This document shows, piece after piece, positions 26,744 through 36,815 of a DNA stretch of 64,000 nt. Under the pieces are notes generated by a model, which saw only the letters and a program-made list of their open reading frames with translations, was not told where the DNA came from and searched no databases. The stretch covers positions 1-64,000 of the forward strand of contig JAJHPK010000057.1 in assembly GCA_020890945.1 (NCBI GenBank). The letters are read 5' to 3'. Source of the DNA: Nitrosomonas sp. (GTDB lineage: Bacteria > Pseudomonadota > Gammaproteobacteria > Burkholderiales > Nitrosomonadaceae). Within the stretch, counting starts at the first letter, position 1. Each line of letters starts with the position of its first letter. Both the position numbers and the translations under genes were made by a program.

Positions 26744-29083
26744 ATGGCAACAAATATAACTCCGGAACAACGTGATGGAATTTTGAAAGTTGTTGTAGGT
26801 TTATTCAATGCGGCGCCTGGCGGAACCTACTTGAATGATTTGGCGACGGCGGTTCAAGCTGGAATGACGCAACAGCAATTGGCGGATTATCTTTCGAATC
26901 ATACTATCTTCATTAGTCAAATATTGGGTGGACGAGTTACTACCGCCGATAAGGTTGATTTGTTGATGAAGAATTTTGGCTTGACCGCAAATAGCGATGC
27001 TGCAAGTGCTGGTTCTCAAGCAAAAGCTTACTTTGAAGCTAAGTTGAATGCGGGTGATAGTATCGGCAAAGTGGTTGTGGATGCGACAACTTATCTAAGC
27101 GGTACGGTAGCTCCTGAATTCGAAACAACAAAAAATCTGTTTTTAAACAAAGTGGCTGTTGCAGCACCCTTTTCTTTGTCAAGTAATTCGACTAGTGTCA
27201 GTGTTTTGCAGAACTCGTTAAGTGAGGTTAAAGGAGATCATCTTTACACTACTGGTGAGGCACAAACAATCGCTGATGCCGCAAGTGCGAATACATTAGC
27301 TTTCACAACCGGTACTGATCAACTTATCGGTACGTCAGGTAATGATACTTTCGTTGGTGATGTCTCAACAACTGTCGGTGTTTCCGATCAAGTTTCTGGG
27401 GGTGGTGGTACAGACACTCTTAAATTGCTTGGAGATTTTACGGCGGCTACGAATTTGTTACCTTCGTCGTTGACAGGTGTTGAGATACTCAACATTGCTA
27501 AATTTGCCAATGCTGACCAAAATCTTTCTAGTTATACGAAAGCAACCACGGGCATCGAGAAAATCATGGTTGGTGACGCGAGCTTGCTAACTGGTAAGAC
27601 AATCACCACGTCAACCGGACAGGAATTAAGTTTGGCGACTGCCAATGGCGCTGCTACGGCTGGTACTGTTACTTGGGCGGGTGCGGCGGCAGATACATCG
27701 CTGAATCTGACTCTAAATGGCTACCAATCTGACGCTGCTCCAAAAGACTTAACTATCACTGGTGCAGCGGCTACCACTTTAAATATTAAATCGACAGGAT
27801 CGGACAATGAAATTGGTACGTTGACGGGTCCTGCTACTGTAACAAAACACGTCATAACGGGTGACAAACAAGTTTCTTATAATATGGCTGCTGCAGATGC
27901 GGCCGCAGTAAAAACGGTTGATGCGAGTGCATCTACTGGCGGAGCACAGGTTGACGCTTCAGCTGGCATGATCAATGCTGCATTTGCTTTCACAGGTGGA
28001 TCTGGAAATGATATGGTTTCGCTTAAGAACGATGCATTCGGTACCCTGACGGCCGGAACACAATTGGATGGTGGTGCAGGCACCGATAAATTGGGATTGT
28101 TCGATACAGCGTTGACCTCTGCTGAAGCTGGAAAAATCAATGCTGTTAAAAATTTCGAAAGCTTGAGCTTGAATGCTGCCATTACACTAGATGCAAGTGC
28201 TGTATCAAACTTCAAAACATTTGATATCGATACTACAGCGCTTACTCAAACAATTAGTAATATGGCAACCGGCTCTACTGTTAATGTGGGTTCTGGTGCT
28301 ACGGCCGCGTTTACGCAAACTGCATTGACAGTGGGTGGCGCTGTGGGTGTGACAGATGCGACAATTAATTTGGGAGGTTCTGGCGATGAGGTTGCTCATA
28401 CTATCACTGCATTGACCACGACAGGATTGACTAATCTCAAAATTTCATCTAACGGTACTGCTGCCAATACTATTACTGCCATGACAAATAGTGATAACAC
28501 AACTTTTACGTTGTCAGGCTCTGCTGATTTGACTATGGCTATTAAAGCCGGTGCTTCAGTCGGAAGTATCATTGATGCAAGCGCAATGACAGGTAAAGCG
28601 ACTTTGACCGGTAGTGACGTTGCCGATATCATCAAAGGCGGTAGTGGTGCGGATACCCTTAAGGCTGGAAAAGGTTCTGATACATTAACTGGGGGTGCTG
28701 GCGCAGATACTTTTGTGTTTTCGGGTACTGCCGGTGCGACTACTAGTGGTACATTAGGTAATTTTGATGAAATTAAGGATTTTGTTGCGGGCACGGATAA
28801 GCTGCAGTTCAGTGGTGTTGCGGACGTGGTATCCGGTCAACAAAGTGCTGTCCAAACCGCCGTTACGGCGTTGTCAGCGGGTTCTACTTCAGCACAAATT
28901 TTAACTGCAATGGCTACCGCAAATACTACCGCCCTTGGTGTCTCTTTTGCAGTGTTTGAAGGCAGTACCTATGTACTGTATGAAACCACAGCAGCTGGCA
29001 CTGGTGTGGCGGCTGATGACGTATTCATTAAATTAACGGGTGTTACAACTCTACCGACATTCTCGGCAGATGTGACCGCTTAA
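26744..29083 (+). CDS. RTX-type S-layer-like secreted protein
   Basis: A 779-residue protein with no Sec signal, no cysteine and a strong bias to Ala, Thr, Ser, Gly and Asp, as in S-layer proteins. Residues 1-200 are mixed helical. Beta-rich repeats follow, with Ca-binding-like segments GTSGNDTFVGD near residue 195, GGSGNDMVSL and LDGGAGTDKLGLF. A compact RTX nonapeptide block is at about residues 629-656 (GGSGADTLK, AGKGSDTLT, GGAGADTFV). The final 100 residues, ending FSADVTA, fit an uncleaved type I secretion signal. The ATG at 26744 has an excellent GAGGGAG site. The type I genes at 11-15.6 kb are the likely exporter and the wzm/wzt glycan a possible anchor. Confidence 0.85.
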   Translation: MATNITPEQRDGILKVVVGLFNAAPGGTYLNDLATAVQAGMTQQQLADYLSNHTIFISQILGGRVTTADKVDLLMKNFGLTANSDAASAGSQAKAYFEAKLNAGDSIGKVVVDATTYLSGTVAPEFETTKNLFLNKVAVAAPFSLSSNSTSVSVLQNSLSEVKGDHLYTTGEAQTIADAASANTLAFTTGTDQLIGTSGNDTFVGDVSTTVGVSDQVSGGGGTDTLKLLGDFTAATNLLPSSLTGVEILNIAKFANADQNLSSYTKATTGIEKIMVGDASLLTGKTITTSTGQELSLATANGAATAGTVTWAGAAADTSLNLTLNGYQSDAAPKDLTITGAAATTLNIKSTGSDNEIGTLTGPATVTKHVITGDKQVSYNMAAADAAAVKTVDASASTGGAQVDASAGMINAAFAFTGGSGNDMVSLKNDAFGTLTAGTQLDGGAGTDKLGLFDTALTSAEAGKINAVKNFESLSLNAAITLDASAVSNFKTFDIDTTALTQTISNMATGSTVNVGSGATAAFTQTALTVGGAVGVTDATINLGGSGDEVAHTITALTTTGLTNLKISSNGTAANTITAMTNSDNTTFTLSGSADLTMAIKAGASVGSIIDASAMTGKATLTGSDVADIIKGGSGADTLKAGKGSDTLTGGAGADTFVFSGTAGATTSGTLGNFDEIKDFVAGTDKLQFSGVADVVSGQQSAVQTAVTALSAGSTSAQILTAMATANTTALGVSFAVFEGSTYVLYETTAAGTGVAADDVFIKLTGVTTLPTFSADVTA

Positions 29084-29160
29084 TGGTATGAATTAGTTTG
29101 TAAATCTTTTTAATGCGCTTGTTCCATTTTTATGTGATATAGCTGTTATTGAAAAGTCTT

Positions 29161-29201
29161 AAAAAAACCTCTGCTCATAATTTTTGGGCAGAGGTTTTTT
29201 G
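29161..29201 (+). terminator. Strong Rho-independent terminator of the S-layer-like gene
   Basis: AAAAAAACCTCTGC (29161-29174) pairs with GCAGAGGTTTTTT (29188-29200) around a 13-base loop. The A-run before the stem and T-run after it make a classical terminator. It lies 78 bases after the stop codon and isolates this gene, which is probably highly expressed. Confidence 0.92.
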
Positions 29202-29278
29202 TTTCATTAACATCCGTGTGATTTATAGCTTTTAATAAAAATGAGTTCAATTGAGCGGTAAAACAAAAGGCAATCAAT

Positions 29279-30814
29279 ATGAATGAGTGGAATGAAGGTT
29301 ATGTTGCAGAAGTTGCTTATACTTATGGGTATTATGCGGAATTAAATCCACTTCGAATGAGATTACCCTTTCTTAATCACGGTTTAGTTTTTCCTGAAAT
29401 AAAAACTGCTTGTGAACTGGGATTTGGTCAGGGGGTTAGCATTAATATTAATGCGGCTGCTTCGAATGTGGAATGGTACGGTACGGATTTTAATCCGACG
29501 CAGGTTTGTTTCGCTCAACAGTTATTGAACGCATCAGAAGCGAGAGCGAAATTATATGATGACTCATTTTTGGATTTTTGCTCTAGAACTGATTTGCCCA
29601 ATTTTGACATGATCGCGTTACATGGAATTTGGAGTTGGACGAGTGACGTGAATAAAAAAGTGATTGTTGATTTTGTGCGTCGGAAGCTAAACACCGGAGG
29701 AGTTTTATATATCAGTTATAACAGTTATCCCGGGTGGGCGCCTTTAGTGCCTTTCAGGGATTTGATGAACCGTCATGTAGATATAATGGGTGCAAAAGGG
29801 CAAGGTATTAATCGAAATATACATGCAGCACTCGATTTTATCAGTCAAATGTTAACGGTGAATCCATCCTATACCCAGCGTTATCCGAAACTATTGGAAA
29901 ACTTCGAAAAAATCAAAAAACAAAACCACCATTATCTGGCGCATGAATATTTTAATCGAGATTGGGATTGCATGACATTCGGTCAAATCAGTGACTATCT
30001 TTACGAAGGTAAATTAAATTATGCTTGTTCAGCAACTTATTTAGATCATATCGCTGAATTTAATTTAAGCGATGAACAAGTTGCTTTTTTAGCGGGTATT
30101 CCGAATGAAGGATTTCGTGAAGATATAAAAGATTTTATCGTTAATAATAATTTTCGCCGAGACTATTGGGCCAAAGGATTACGAGTTATGAATCAAATCG
30201 ATCGTGCACGGGCGATTCGAGAGATTTTTGTAATCATGGTTACCCCAAGAGAATGGGTAGAATTGAAAGTGAAAGTACCTAGAGGTGAAGCAACATTAGC
30301 AGAAAATATTTATAATCCTTTATTAGAGGCACTTTCAGATCATCAGCCGATAAAGATAGGACAACTGGAACAGAATTTAGAACGTAGAGGTGTTTCATTC
30401 ACATTGATTATTCAAGCGTTAATTATCCTTTGTGGCAAAGGAGATGTGATGATTGTTCAGGATGAAACGATTACACAAAAATCCAAGCAATACACCGACA
30501 AACTTAATCTCCATTTAATGAATATGGCTAGAAGAGACGAAAAAATTAAATATCTCGCGAGTCCTGTCATTAGTGAAGCGGTATTGGTCAATCGATTCCA
30601 ACAGCTTTTTTTGTTAGCGCGTCATAATGGATTAATATCTCAGCAGGAATCGGTACAATTTGCTTGGCAACATCTTAGTGCATCGAATCAACGTATTATC
30701 AAGAATGGCGTAACAATTGAATCCGATGAAGATAATGTTGCAGAATTGAATCTACAGGCAAAGGAATTTTTCGAAAAACGGCTACCGATATTAAAAGCCT
30801 TACAAATTGCTTAA
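29279..30814 (+). CDS. SAM-dependent methyltransferase with methyltransferase regulatory domain
   Basis: A 511-residue protein. Residues about 40-160 form a class I methyltransferase: motif I ACELGFGQGVSINI, acidic WYGTDFNPTQ and FDMIALHGIWSW. From about residue 215 to 300 (NFEKIKKQNHHYLAHEYFN) it matches the methyltransferase regulatory domain seen in bacterial surface-associated methyltransferases. The C-terminal 200 residues are alpha-helical, with a winged-helix-like feel. It starts 77 bases after the S-layer terminator and ends convergent with pyrF. A surface-protein or glycan target is suggested only by position. Confidence 0.83.
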   Translation: MNEWNEGYVAEVAYTYGYYAELNPLRMRLPFLNHGLVFPEIKTACELGFGQGVSININAAASNVEWYGTDFNPTQVCFAQQLLNASEARAKLYDDSFLDFCSRTDLPNFDMIALHGIWSWTSDVNKKVIVDFVRRKLNTGGVLYISYNSYPGWAPLVPFRDLMNRHVDIMGAKGQGINRNIHAALDFISQMLTVNPSYTQRYPKLLENFEKIKKQNHHYLAHEYFNRDWDCMTFGQISDYLYEGKLNYACSATYLDHIAEFNLSDEQVAFLAGIPNEGFREDIKDFIVNNNFRRDYWAKGLRVMNQIDRARAIREIFVIMVTPREWVELKVKVPRGEATLAENIYNPLLEALSDHQPIKIGQLEQNLERRGVSFTLIIQALIILCGKGDVMIVQDETITQKSKQYTDKLNLHLMNMARRDEKIKYLASPVISEAVLVNRFQQLFLLARHNGLISQQESVQFAWQHLSASNQRIIKNGVTIESDEDNVAELNLQAKEFFEKRLPILKALQIA

Positions 30815-30837
30815 CAGTTTTGTGCTGGGTCGATGGA

Positions 30838-31530
30838 TCAACTAGTGATCGATCGTTGTATGTCAAGCAGCGTCTGATAAGGATCAGGGGATTGCGTGAT
30901 CGGACGGCCGATCACTAGGTAGTCGGAACCATTGGCAATCGCTTGGTGAGGTGTAGTGACTCTTTCTTGATCATCGGTTTTGATATTATCGATCAGACGA
31001 ATTCCGGGGGTTACTAAGCAGAAATTACGGCCAAGTTCTTTGCGAAGCGCGGTAGTTTCTTGTGCTGAGCAAACCACGCCATTTAATCCGCAATCTTGCG
31101 TCAAGTGCGCGAGCTTTAGTACGAGTTCTTGAGGGGAATTGGAAAAACCGATTTCGTGTAAATCGTGTTCGTTCAGGCTGGTGAGTACCGTGACGGCGAT
31201 CAAGCGAGTCGAGTTTTGAGGAACTGCCTCACGTGCAGCCATCAGCATTTTTCTCCCACCGGATGCATGCACATTGATCATCCAAACACCAAGTTCACAG
31301 GCGGCTTTGCATGCTTTGGCAACTGTCGTTGGAATGTCGTGAAATTTTAAATCAAGGAAGATATCAAACCCTTGATGGGTGAGTTTTTCGATGATGGCGG
31401 GACCGGCTGCAGTAAATAACTCTTTACCGATTTTTAGCCGACATAGTTGCGGCGATAATTTTTTGCAGAAATCGAGCGCGGTTTTAGCGTGATCGAAATC
31501 CAATGCAACAATAATACGAGGTTCGCTCAC
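30838..31530 (-). CDS. pyrF: Orotidine 5'-phosphate decarboxylase
   Basis: A 230-residue TIM-barrel enzyme that makes UMP from OMP, the last step of de novo pyrimidine synthesis. Seen: IIVALDFDH at the N-terminus, the catalytic FLDLKFHDIPTTVAKA near residue 60, LVTPGIRL and IANGSDYLVIGRPIT. The start is GTG at 31530. It lies 33 bases after lapA on the same strand, probably in the same operon. Confidence 0.97.
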   Translation of the reverse strand: MSEPRIIVALDFDHAKTALDFCKKLSPQLCRLKIGKELFTAAGPAIIEKLTHQGFDIFLDLKFHDIPTTVAKACKAACELGVWMINVHASGGRKMLMAAREAVPQNSTRLIAVTVLTSLNEHDLHEIGFSNSPQELVLKLAHLTQDCGLNGVVCSAQETTALRKELGRNFCLVTPGIRLIDNIKTDDQERVTTPHQAIANGSDYLVIGRPITQSPDPYQTLLDIQRSITS

Positions 31531-31562
31531 GCCAGAAAATTGAATTAATGCAAAATCAAATA

Positions 31563-31775
31563 CTATTTGTCTTTTGAGCGCACATCACACACGGTAAAAA
31601 ACAGGGTAATAAGAATACCCAAGGCAAAAAACGCGAGCATGACCACACTCAAGGGAAGTTCAAGCGTTTTGTCCAGATAATACTGCACTGTCACAATTTG
31701 CGAATTTTGCGAAGCAAATAATGCAAGGATTGCGAAAATTGTTACTCGTAGAAACCAAATCATCGTTTTCATCAT
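31563..31775 (-). CDS. lapA: LapA-domain inner-membrane protein
   Basis: A 70-residue protein with two hydrophobic spans, FLRVTIFAILALFASQNS and LPLSVVMLAFFALGILITLF, matching the LapA (DUF1049) family. LapA works with LapB to tune LPS synthesis via LpxC turnover. The motif NSQIVTVQYYL between the spans is typical. Its order after ihfB is conserved in proteobacteria, but lapB, which usually follows, is missing and pyrF comes instead. Confidence 0.87.
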   Translation of the reverse strand: MMKTMIWFLRVTIFAILALFASQNSQIVTVQYYLDKTLELPLSVVMLAFFALGILITLFFTVCDVRSKDK

Positions 31776-31850
31776 AACGTGGTGTATCCATATGTGTTGT
31801 TAATAGCACTCATTTTGTTGGTTGTGCATGAGTTTTTTTGCTACACAGGC

Positions 31851-31886
31851 AAGGATTAGCATGTTTATCGATCCATGCCAATCCTT
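31851..31886 (-). terminator. Imperfect hairpin between ihfB and lapA
   Basis: AAGGATTAGCATG (31851-31863) pairs with CATGCCAATCCTT (31874-31886) with one A-C mismatch. The loop is 10 bases. No clear U-run follows on the minus strand, so it may weaken rather than stop transcription. Confidence 0.35.
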
Positions 31887-31935
31887 GAATCACTTTGCTA
31901 TAGTCAAACAAACCACTCGCGGCGTTAGGTGCTGA

Positions 31936-32226
31936 CTAATTCTTTTCCTTATAATCAACGCGTTCACGCATCTCTTTGCCCGCTTTGAAGTGCGGGACAT
32001 ATTTTTCTGGAACTTTAACTTTGTCGCCCGATTTGGGATTACGGCCCATTCTGGGCGGGCGGTAATTTAAATCAAAGCTACCAAAACCCCGAATTTCGAT
32101 ACGTTGCCCTTGCGCTAAACTCTTTGACATGGCGTCAATGATCGTTTTAACAGAAAGCTCTGCATCTTTTGCAATTAACTGCGGAAAACGCGCAGCCAGC
32201 CGCGCAATCAATTCAGATTTCGTCAT
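31936..32226 (-). CDS. ihfB: Integration host factor subunit beta
   Basis: A 96-residue DNA-bending protein of the HU/IHF family. Seen: [17 protein letters not shown], the helix-strand [15 protein letters not shown] and [20 protein letters not shown], the DNA-intercalating arm region. It follows rpsA by 11 bases, the usual proteobacterial order, and is probably co-transcribed with it. The 160-base gap to lapA contains an imperfect hairpin (31851-31886) that may separate the two. Confidence 0.96.
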   Translation of the reverse strand: MTKSELIARLAARFPQLIAKDAELSVKTIIDAMSKSLAQGQRIEIRGFGSFDLNYRPPRMGRNPKSGDKVKVPEKYVPHFKAGKEMRERVDYKEKN

Positions 32227-32237
32227 TAATTTTTCCT

Positions 32238-33956
32238 TTACTGTTGTTCGGTGTTTTTGCTATCCATCTTCGCTTTAAGGAGTGCCCCTAAGCTTGTGGT
32301 TCCAGCATTAGCTGGCGCAGTTTTGATTTTTTGTAAAGCGCTGGTTTCATCGGATTTATCTTTGGCTTTGATGGAAAGATTGATCGTACGATTTTTGCGA
32401 TCAATATTGATAATCATTGTTTCAACCTTGTCGCCTTCTTTCAAATGTGTGCGAATATCTTCAACTCGATCACGCGAAACTTCTGAAGCGCGCAAGTAAC
32501 CTTCTACGTCATCATTCAATGCAATGACAGCGCCTTTGGCATCAATAGTTTTTACCGTGCCTTCGATAATGCTGTTTTTATCAAACTGTGCAACGAAAGC
32601 AGTGAAAGGATCGCCTTCCATTTGCTTGATTCCGAGCGAAATACGTTCACGCTCAACATCGATTGACAAAATCATAGCTTCGATTTCATCGCCTTTTTTG
32701 TAATTTAGAACAGCTTCTTCGCCTGTTTGATTCCAAGAAAGATCGGATAAATGAACCAGACCGTCGATGTTGCCGGGAAGTCCGATAAATACACCAAAAT
32801 CAGTAATCGATTTGATTTGACCGCTGACTTTATCGCCTTTTTCATGTTTTGAAGCAAATTCTTCCCAAGGATTGACCTGACATTGTTTCATACCGAGAGA
32901 AATACGGCGGCGTTCTTCATCGATTTCTAAAATCATTACTTCGACTTCATCACCCAACTGGACAATTTTCGACGGATAAACATTTTTATTGGTCCAATCC
33001 ATTTCGGATACGTGTACTAACCCTTCAATACCTTGTTCGATTTCGATAAATGCACCGTAATCTGTCAGATTGGTGACTTTACCGAATAGACGCGTGTGCG
33101 CAGGATAGCGGCGTGATAGTCCAACCCAAGGATCTTCGCTCAGTTGTTTCATGCCTAAGGAAACACGATTTTTTTCTTGATCGAATTTCAATACTTTAGC
33201 CGTGACTTCATCGCCGATATTGACGACTTCTGAAGGATGTTTGACGCGACGCCATGCCAAATCAGTGATATGTAACAATCCATCGATGCCGCCTAAATCT
33301 ACAAAAGCGCCATAGTCGGTAATGTTTTTGATGACGCCTTGAACCACTGCGCCTTCTTGTAGCGTCGATAGCAGCGATTCGCGATCCGCGCCTTGTGTCG
33401 CTTCCAACACAGCCCGGCGAGATACCACTACGTTGTTGCGTTTACGGTCTAATTTGATGACTTTGAATTCCATCTCCTTATTTTCATAGGGAGTGGTGTC
33501 TTTAACGGGGCGGATATCGACTAAAGAGCCTGGCAAAAATGCGCGTATGCCGTTAATCATCGCGGTGAGTCCACCTTTGACTTTACCGTTGACCATACCG
33601 GTAACGATTTTTCCGCTCTCCATGGCTTCTTCCAGATCATGCCAAGCGGTGAGACGTTTTGCTTTATCTCTCGACAAACGGGTTTCGCCAAAGCCATCTT
33701 CCAACGATTCAATAGCGACGCTGATAAAATCGCCCGGTTTAACTTCTATTTCGCCACGATCGTTTTTAAATTCTTCAACAGGAATAAAGCTTTCGGATTT
33801 AAGTCCGGCATTCACTACTACAATGTTGTAGTCGACGCGTACCACTTCGGCTGTAATCACTTCGCCGATGCGCATTTCTTGACGCGAAAGACTTTCTTCA
33901 AAGAGTGCGGCGAAATTTTCAGAAGTTGTTGAAACGGAGGAAGAGGCTGTAGTCAT
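32238..33956 (-). CDS. rpsA: 30S ribosomal protein S1
   Basis: A 572-residue protein that binds mRNA to the small ribosomal subunit. Six S1 (OB-fold) repeats can be followed, with recurrent [30 protein letters not shown] and [12 protein letters not shown] segments, and [16 protein letters not shown] strands. The length is slightly above the E. coli protein. It lies between cmk (119 bases upstream) and ihfB (11 bases downstream), the standard order. The long cmk-rpsA gap probably holds the rpsA promoter and autoregulatory leader. Confidence 0.97.
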   Translation of the reverse strand: MTTASSSVSTTSENFAALFEESLSRQEMRIGEVITAEVVRVDYNIVVVNAGLKSESFIPVEEFKNDRGEIEVKPGDFISVAIESLEDGFGETRLSRDKAKRLTAWHDLEEAMESGKIVTGMVNGKVKGGLTAMINGIRAFLPGSLVDIRPVKDTTPYENKEMEFKVIKLDRKRNNVVVSRRAVLEATQGADRESLLSTLQEGAVVQGVIKNITDYGAFVDLGGIDGLLHITDLAWRRVKHPSEVVNIGDEVTAKVLKFDQEKNRVSLGMKQLSEDPWVGLSRRYPAHTRLFGKVTNLTDYGAFIEIEQGIEGLVHVSEMDWTNKNVYPSKIVQLGDEVEVMILEIDEERRRISLGMKQCQVNPWEEFASKHEKGDKVSGQIKSITDFGVFIGLPGNIDGLVHLSDLSWNQTGEEAVLNYKKGDEIEAMILSIDVERERISLGIKQMEGDPFTAFVAQFDKNSIIEGTVKTIDAKGAVIALNDDVEGYLRASEVSRDRVEDIRTHLKEGDKVETMIINIDRKNRTINLSIKAKDKSDETSALQKIKTAPANAGTTSLGALLKAKMDSKNTEQQ

Positions 33957-34075
33957 TATTTAAAAATACCCAGTTGATTCCCTGCAATAAACTTTGATGT
34001 TTAATAACAGGTTAAGTAAGTTAATAAAAATGCTTGAACAAGTCCACTAGTTTAAATAGATAGATCAAGTGTCGT

Positions 34076-34759
34076 TTAAGTCCAGGCACGATTTTTTTGT
34101 TCGATCTCATTATACCAAGATAGAACTTGATGCTGTGCTTCCGATATTGTTAGTGATGTGGTGTCGAGCAAACGCGCATCAATCTCCTGTTTTAAAGGAG
34201 CTACACTGCGATTGCTATCACGTTCATCACGTTTTTGTATATCGTGCAGCAGAATATCGATATTAGCATCGATACCTTTTTCCATCAACTGCTTAAGCCG
34301 CCTTTGAGCGCGTATTTCAGCACTGGCGGTGAGAAAAACCTTTAATAATGCGTGCGGAAAAATAGTCGAGCCCATATCGCGTCCATCGGCAACCAATCCG
34401 GGCGGTTGGCAGAATTTTCGTTGACGCTCGGTAAGAGCTTCACGAACTTGCGGATAGGCTGCCAATTGCGATGCTAGAATTCCGCATTGTTCGGCACGGA
34501 TGTCTTGCGTGACAATGCAATCATCCAGGTAAATTTCTTGGTTTTTAAATTCGATGTTGAGATTTTTGGCGATTGTAGCCAGCAGTATTTGATCCGTGCT
34601 AGCTATATTCAATTGCGTGGCTTTCAATGCTACTAATCGATATAAAGCACCGCTATCCAGATAATGAAATCCAAGTGATTTTGCGACCAATTGCGCTACA
34701 GTGCCTTTGCCCGATGCTGAGGGGCCATCGATTGCAATGACAGGGATTTGTTTCATCAT
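34076..34759 (-). CDS. cmk: Cytidylate kinase
   Basis: A 227-residue CMP/dCMP kinase. The P-loop is DGPSASGKGTVAQLVAKSLG near residue 11, followed by FHYLDSGALYRLVAL. The insert DGRDMGSTIFPHALLKVFLT and the C-terminal RDERDSNRSVAPL (a nucleotide-binding Arg cluster) are typical. Two adjacent ATG codons can start the gene. It follows aroA by 20 bases, as in many proteobacteria. Confidence 0.97.
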   Translation of the reverse strand: MMKQIPVIAIDGPSASGKGTVAQLVAKSLGFHYLDSGALYRLVALKATQLNIASTDQILLATIAKNLNIEFKNQEIYLDDCIVTQDIRAEQCGILASQLAAYPQVREALTERQRKFCQPPGLVADGRDMGSTIFPHALLKVFLTASAEIRAQRRLKQLMEKGIDANIDILLHDIQKRDERDSNRSVAPLKQEIDARLLDTTSLTISEAQHQVLSWYNEIEQKNRAWT

Positions 34760-34779
34760 ATGAATTATAGTCGACAGGC

Positions 34780-36096
34780 TTATTGTGATTGAGTGATTTG
34801 ATTAAACGCTTTAAAATAATCTGGAAATGTTTTGCTGACACAATTCGGATCATTGATTCTAACCGCTGCTCCAAAACATGCAAGTGAAAAGCACATGGCC
34901 ATACGATGATCGTCGTAAGTGTCAATCGAGGTATTCGCGGATAAATCAACGGGTGGAATAATGTGTAAATAATCTGCGCCTTCATCGACAACCGCGCCCA
35001 GTTTTCTTAATTCGCAAGACATTGCCGCAAGGCGGTCAGTTTCTTTGACACGCCAACTGGCAATATTGCGCAATGTGGTTGGACCATTGGCAAACAAAGC
35101 ACAAACTGCTAAAGTCATGGCTGCATCGGGAATATGATTGCAGTCCAAATCGATTGCATGTAATGGTTTTTTCCCATTGTTTTTTGATGTAGGATTGCTG
35201 GCTTCGATCCAATTTTCACCCATAGTGATCGTTGTTCCCATCATTTCTAAAGCTTTGGTGAAATGAACATCACCTTGTGCGCTATCGCGACCCACGCCGT
35301 AAACTCTTACTGGACCGCCTCCAATTGCGCCTGCTGCTAGAAAATAGGAAGCGGAAGAAGCATCGCCTTCGACGGAAAGCGATCCTGGCGATCGATAGAT
35401 CTGTGAAGCAGGTATGCGAAATGATTGCCAATTTTGATTTTCGACTTGTACACCGAAATGTTGTAATTGCGCGATGGTAAGAGCGACATAGGGCTTGGAA
35501 ATGAGTTCGCCAGCAACATGAATGATCGATTCTTTTTGCGTCAACGGTAGGGCGATTAGTAAGCCCGTGAGAAATTGGCTGGAAGCATTGCCTTTTACGG
35601 TGACTTTGTTGATCGATTGTTCATTGTGAGGTGTGAAAGGCTCGATGTGTAGTGGTGGAAACCCTTCATGATCTAAATATGATAGGGTTGCGCCTAATTG
35701 TCGTAGCGCATCGACAAGGTCTCCGATTGGGCGTTCATGCATGCGGGGAACACCGGACAAACGATATTGTCCATTCATTAACGATAAAACGGCGGCTAAT
35801 GGACGAAAGGCTGTGCCGGCATTGCCGAGGAATAAATCTGCGGAGGTGACGGGAAATTTTCCGTTTTGTCCGGTTATGCGGTAGTCATGTTCGCCGGTTT
35901 GGGCGATCGGAACACCCAGTTGATTCAGCGCTTCCAGCATGCGTGTCGTATCATCGGATGCAAGTAGGTCATGAATGTCGGTTTCTCCGCTTGATAGTGC
36001 GGCTAGAAGCAAGATGCGATTGGAAATGCTTTTTGATCCCGGCAGCCGGATGTTGCCGCGGGCATATTTTGTAAGCGGAAGATCAAGCCAATTCAT
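34780..36096 (-). CDS. aroA: 3-phosphoshikimate 1-carboxyvinyltransferase (EPSP synthase)
   Basis: A 438-residue enzyme of the shikimate pathway, joining phosphoenolpyruvate to shikimate 3-phosphate. Seen: [39 protein letters not shown] (PEP-binding loop), [10 protein letters not shown], and [16 protein letters not shown]. The frame can be extended to a GTG at 36141, but the ATG at 36096 gives the standard [12 protein letters not shown] N-terminus. The loop reads LGNAGTA, as in class I enzymes. Confidence 0.96.
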   Translation of the reverse strand: MNWLDLPLTKYARGNIRLPGSKSISNRILLLAALSSGETDIHDLLASDDTTRMLEALNQLGVPIAQTGEHDYRITGQNGKFPVTSADLFLGNAGTAFRPLAAVLSLMNGQYRLSGVPRMHERPIGDLVDALRQLGATLSYLDHEGFPPLHIEPFTPHNEQSINKVTVKGNASSQFLTGLLIALPLTQKESIIHVAGELISKPYVALTIAQLQHFGVQVENQNWQSFRIPASQIYRSPGSLSVEGDASSASYFLAAGAIGGGPVRVYGVGRDSAQGDVHFTKALEMMGTTITMGENWIEASNPTSKNNGKKPLHAIDLDCNHIPDAAMTLAVCALFANGPTTLRNIASWRVKETDRLAAMSCELRKLGAVVDEGADYLHIIPPVDLSANTSIDTYDDHRMAMCFSLACFGAAVRINDPNCVSKTFPDYFKAFNQITQSQ

Positions 36097-36358
36097 GACA
36101 ATGGAAGAATTAAAATTGCACAATGATATCTTATCTATCACAGATTGAAGGTGGATTTTGAGCGGTTAAAAAACTATCAATGATTACGAGTGTTAAGATA
36201 TTACCAATGCCGTATGCTATTTTTATTTATTAAAATAAAGCATTAGTGATCTTGCAAGTCTTGACCCTGTAATATAACCCCCTTAACATGTGTATATTGA
36301 TGTAAGTATTGTCTTGCGAAAAAGTACAATAAGCGGTTTCAGTTTTTAAAGTTAGAGG

Positions 36359-36799
36359 ATGAATATGTTACGTTTGCAGAAACAGCACGCTGTCGCGACA
36401 GAACGTGGTTTTACTTTGTTGGAATTATTGGTTGTTATGGTGATTATCGGGTTGTTGGCGGCTTATGTGGGGCCAAAATATTTTTCTCAAGTAGGAAAAT
36501 CAGAAATTAAAATGGCGCAAGCGCAAATTGATGCGCTTGAAAAAGCATTACATCAATACCGTTTGGATGTTGGCAGTTATCCTGCAACCGAGCTAGGATT
36601 GGCTGCGTTAAACACGCGCCCCAGTAACGAATCGAGATGGCAAGGTCCGTATCTTGCAAAAATGCCTCCATCGGATCCTTGGGGACGGCCTTATATCTAT
36701 AAATATCCGGGAGAGCGTGCGGAATTTGATCTATTATCCTACGGAAAAGATGGTCAACCAGGTGGCGAGGGCGAGGCAGCCGATATCAAGAATTGGTAG
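36359..36799 (+). CDS. gspG: Type II secretion major pseudopilin GspG
   Basis: A 146-residue major pseudopilin. The prepilin-peptidase site RGFTLLELLVVMVIIGLLAA has the cleavage glycine, Phe+1 and Glu+5. The C-terminal GspG domain shows LGLAALNTRP, GPYLAKMPPSDPWGRPYIY and the Ca-binding-type FDLLSYGKDGQPGGEG. It heads a ten-gene rightward run that spans to 46.4 kb. Divergent from aroA; a plausible promoter (TTGACC around 36261) is in the upstream gap but not certain. Confidence 0.96.
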   Translation: MNMLRLQKQHAVATERGFTLLELLVVMVIIGLLAAYVGPKYFSQVGKSEIKMAQAQIDALEKALHQYRLDVGSYPATELGLAALNTRPSNESRWQGPYLAKMPPSDPWGRPYIYKYPGERAEFDLLSYGKDGQPGGEGEAADIKNW

Positions 36800-36815
36800 A
36801 TCCTAGGCCGCAATC

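Noticed and set aside
28396..28794. Long open frames on the minus strand inside the S-layer-like gene
   Set aside because: They mirror the Ala/Thr-rich codons of the real gene, have no ribosome site and no family similarity.
33493..33831. 112-codon plus-strand frame opposite rpsA
   Set aside because: Shadow of the S1 coding sequence, with no independent support.
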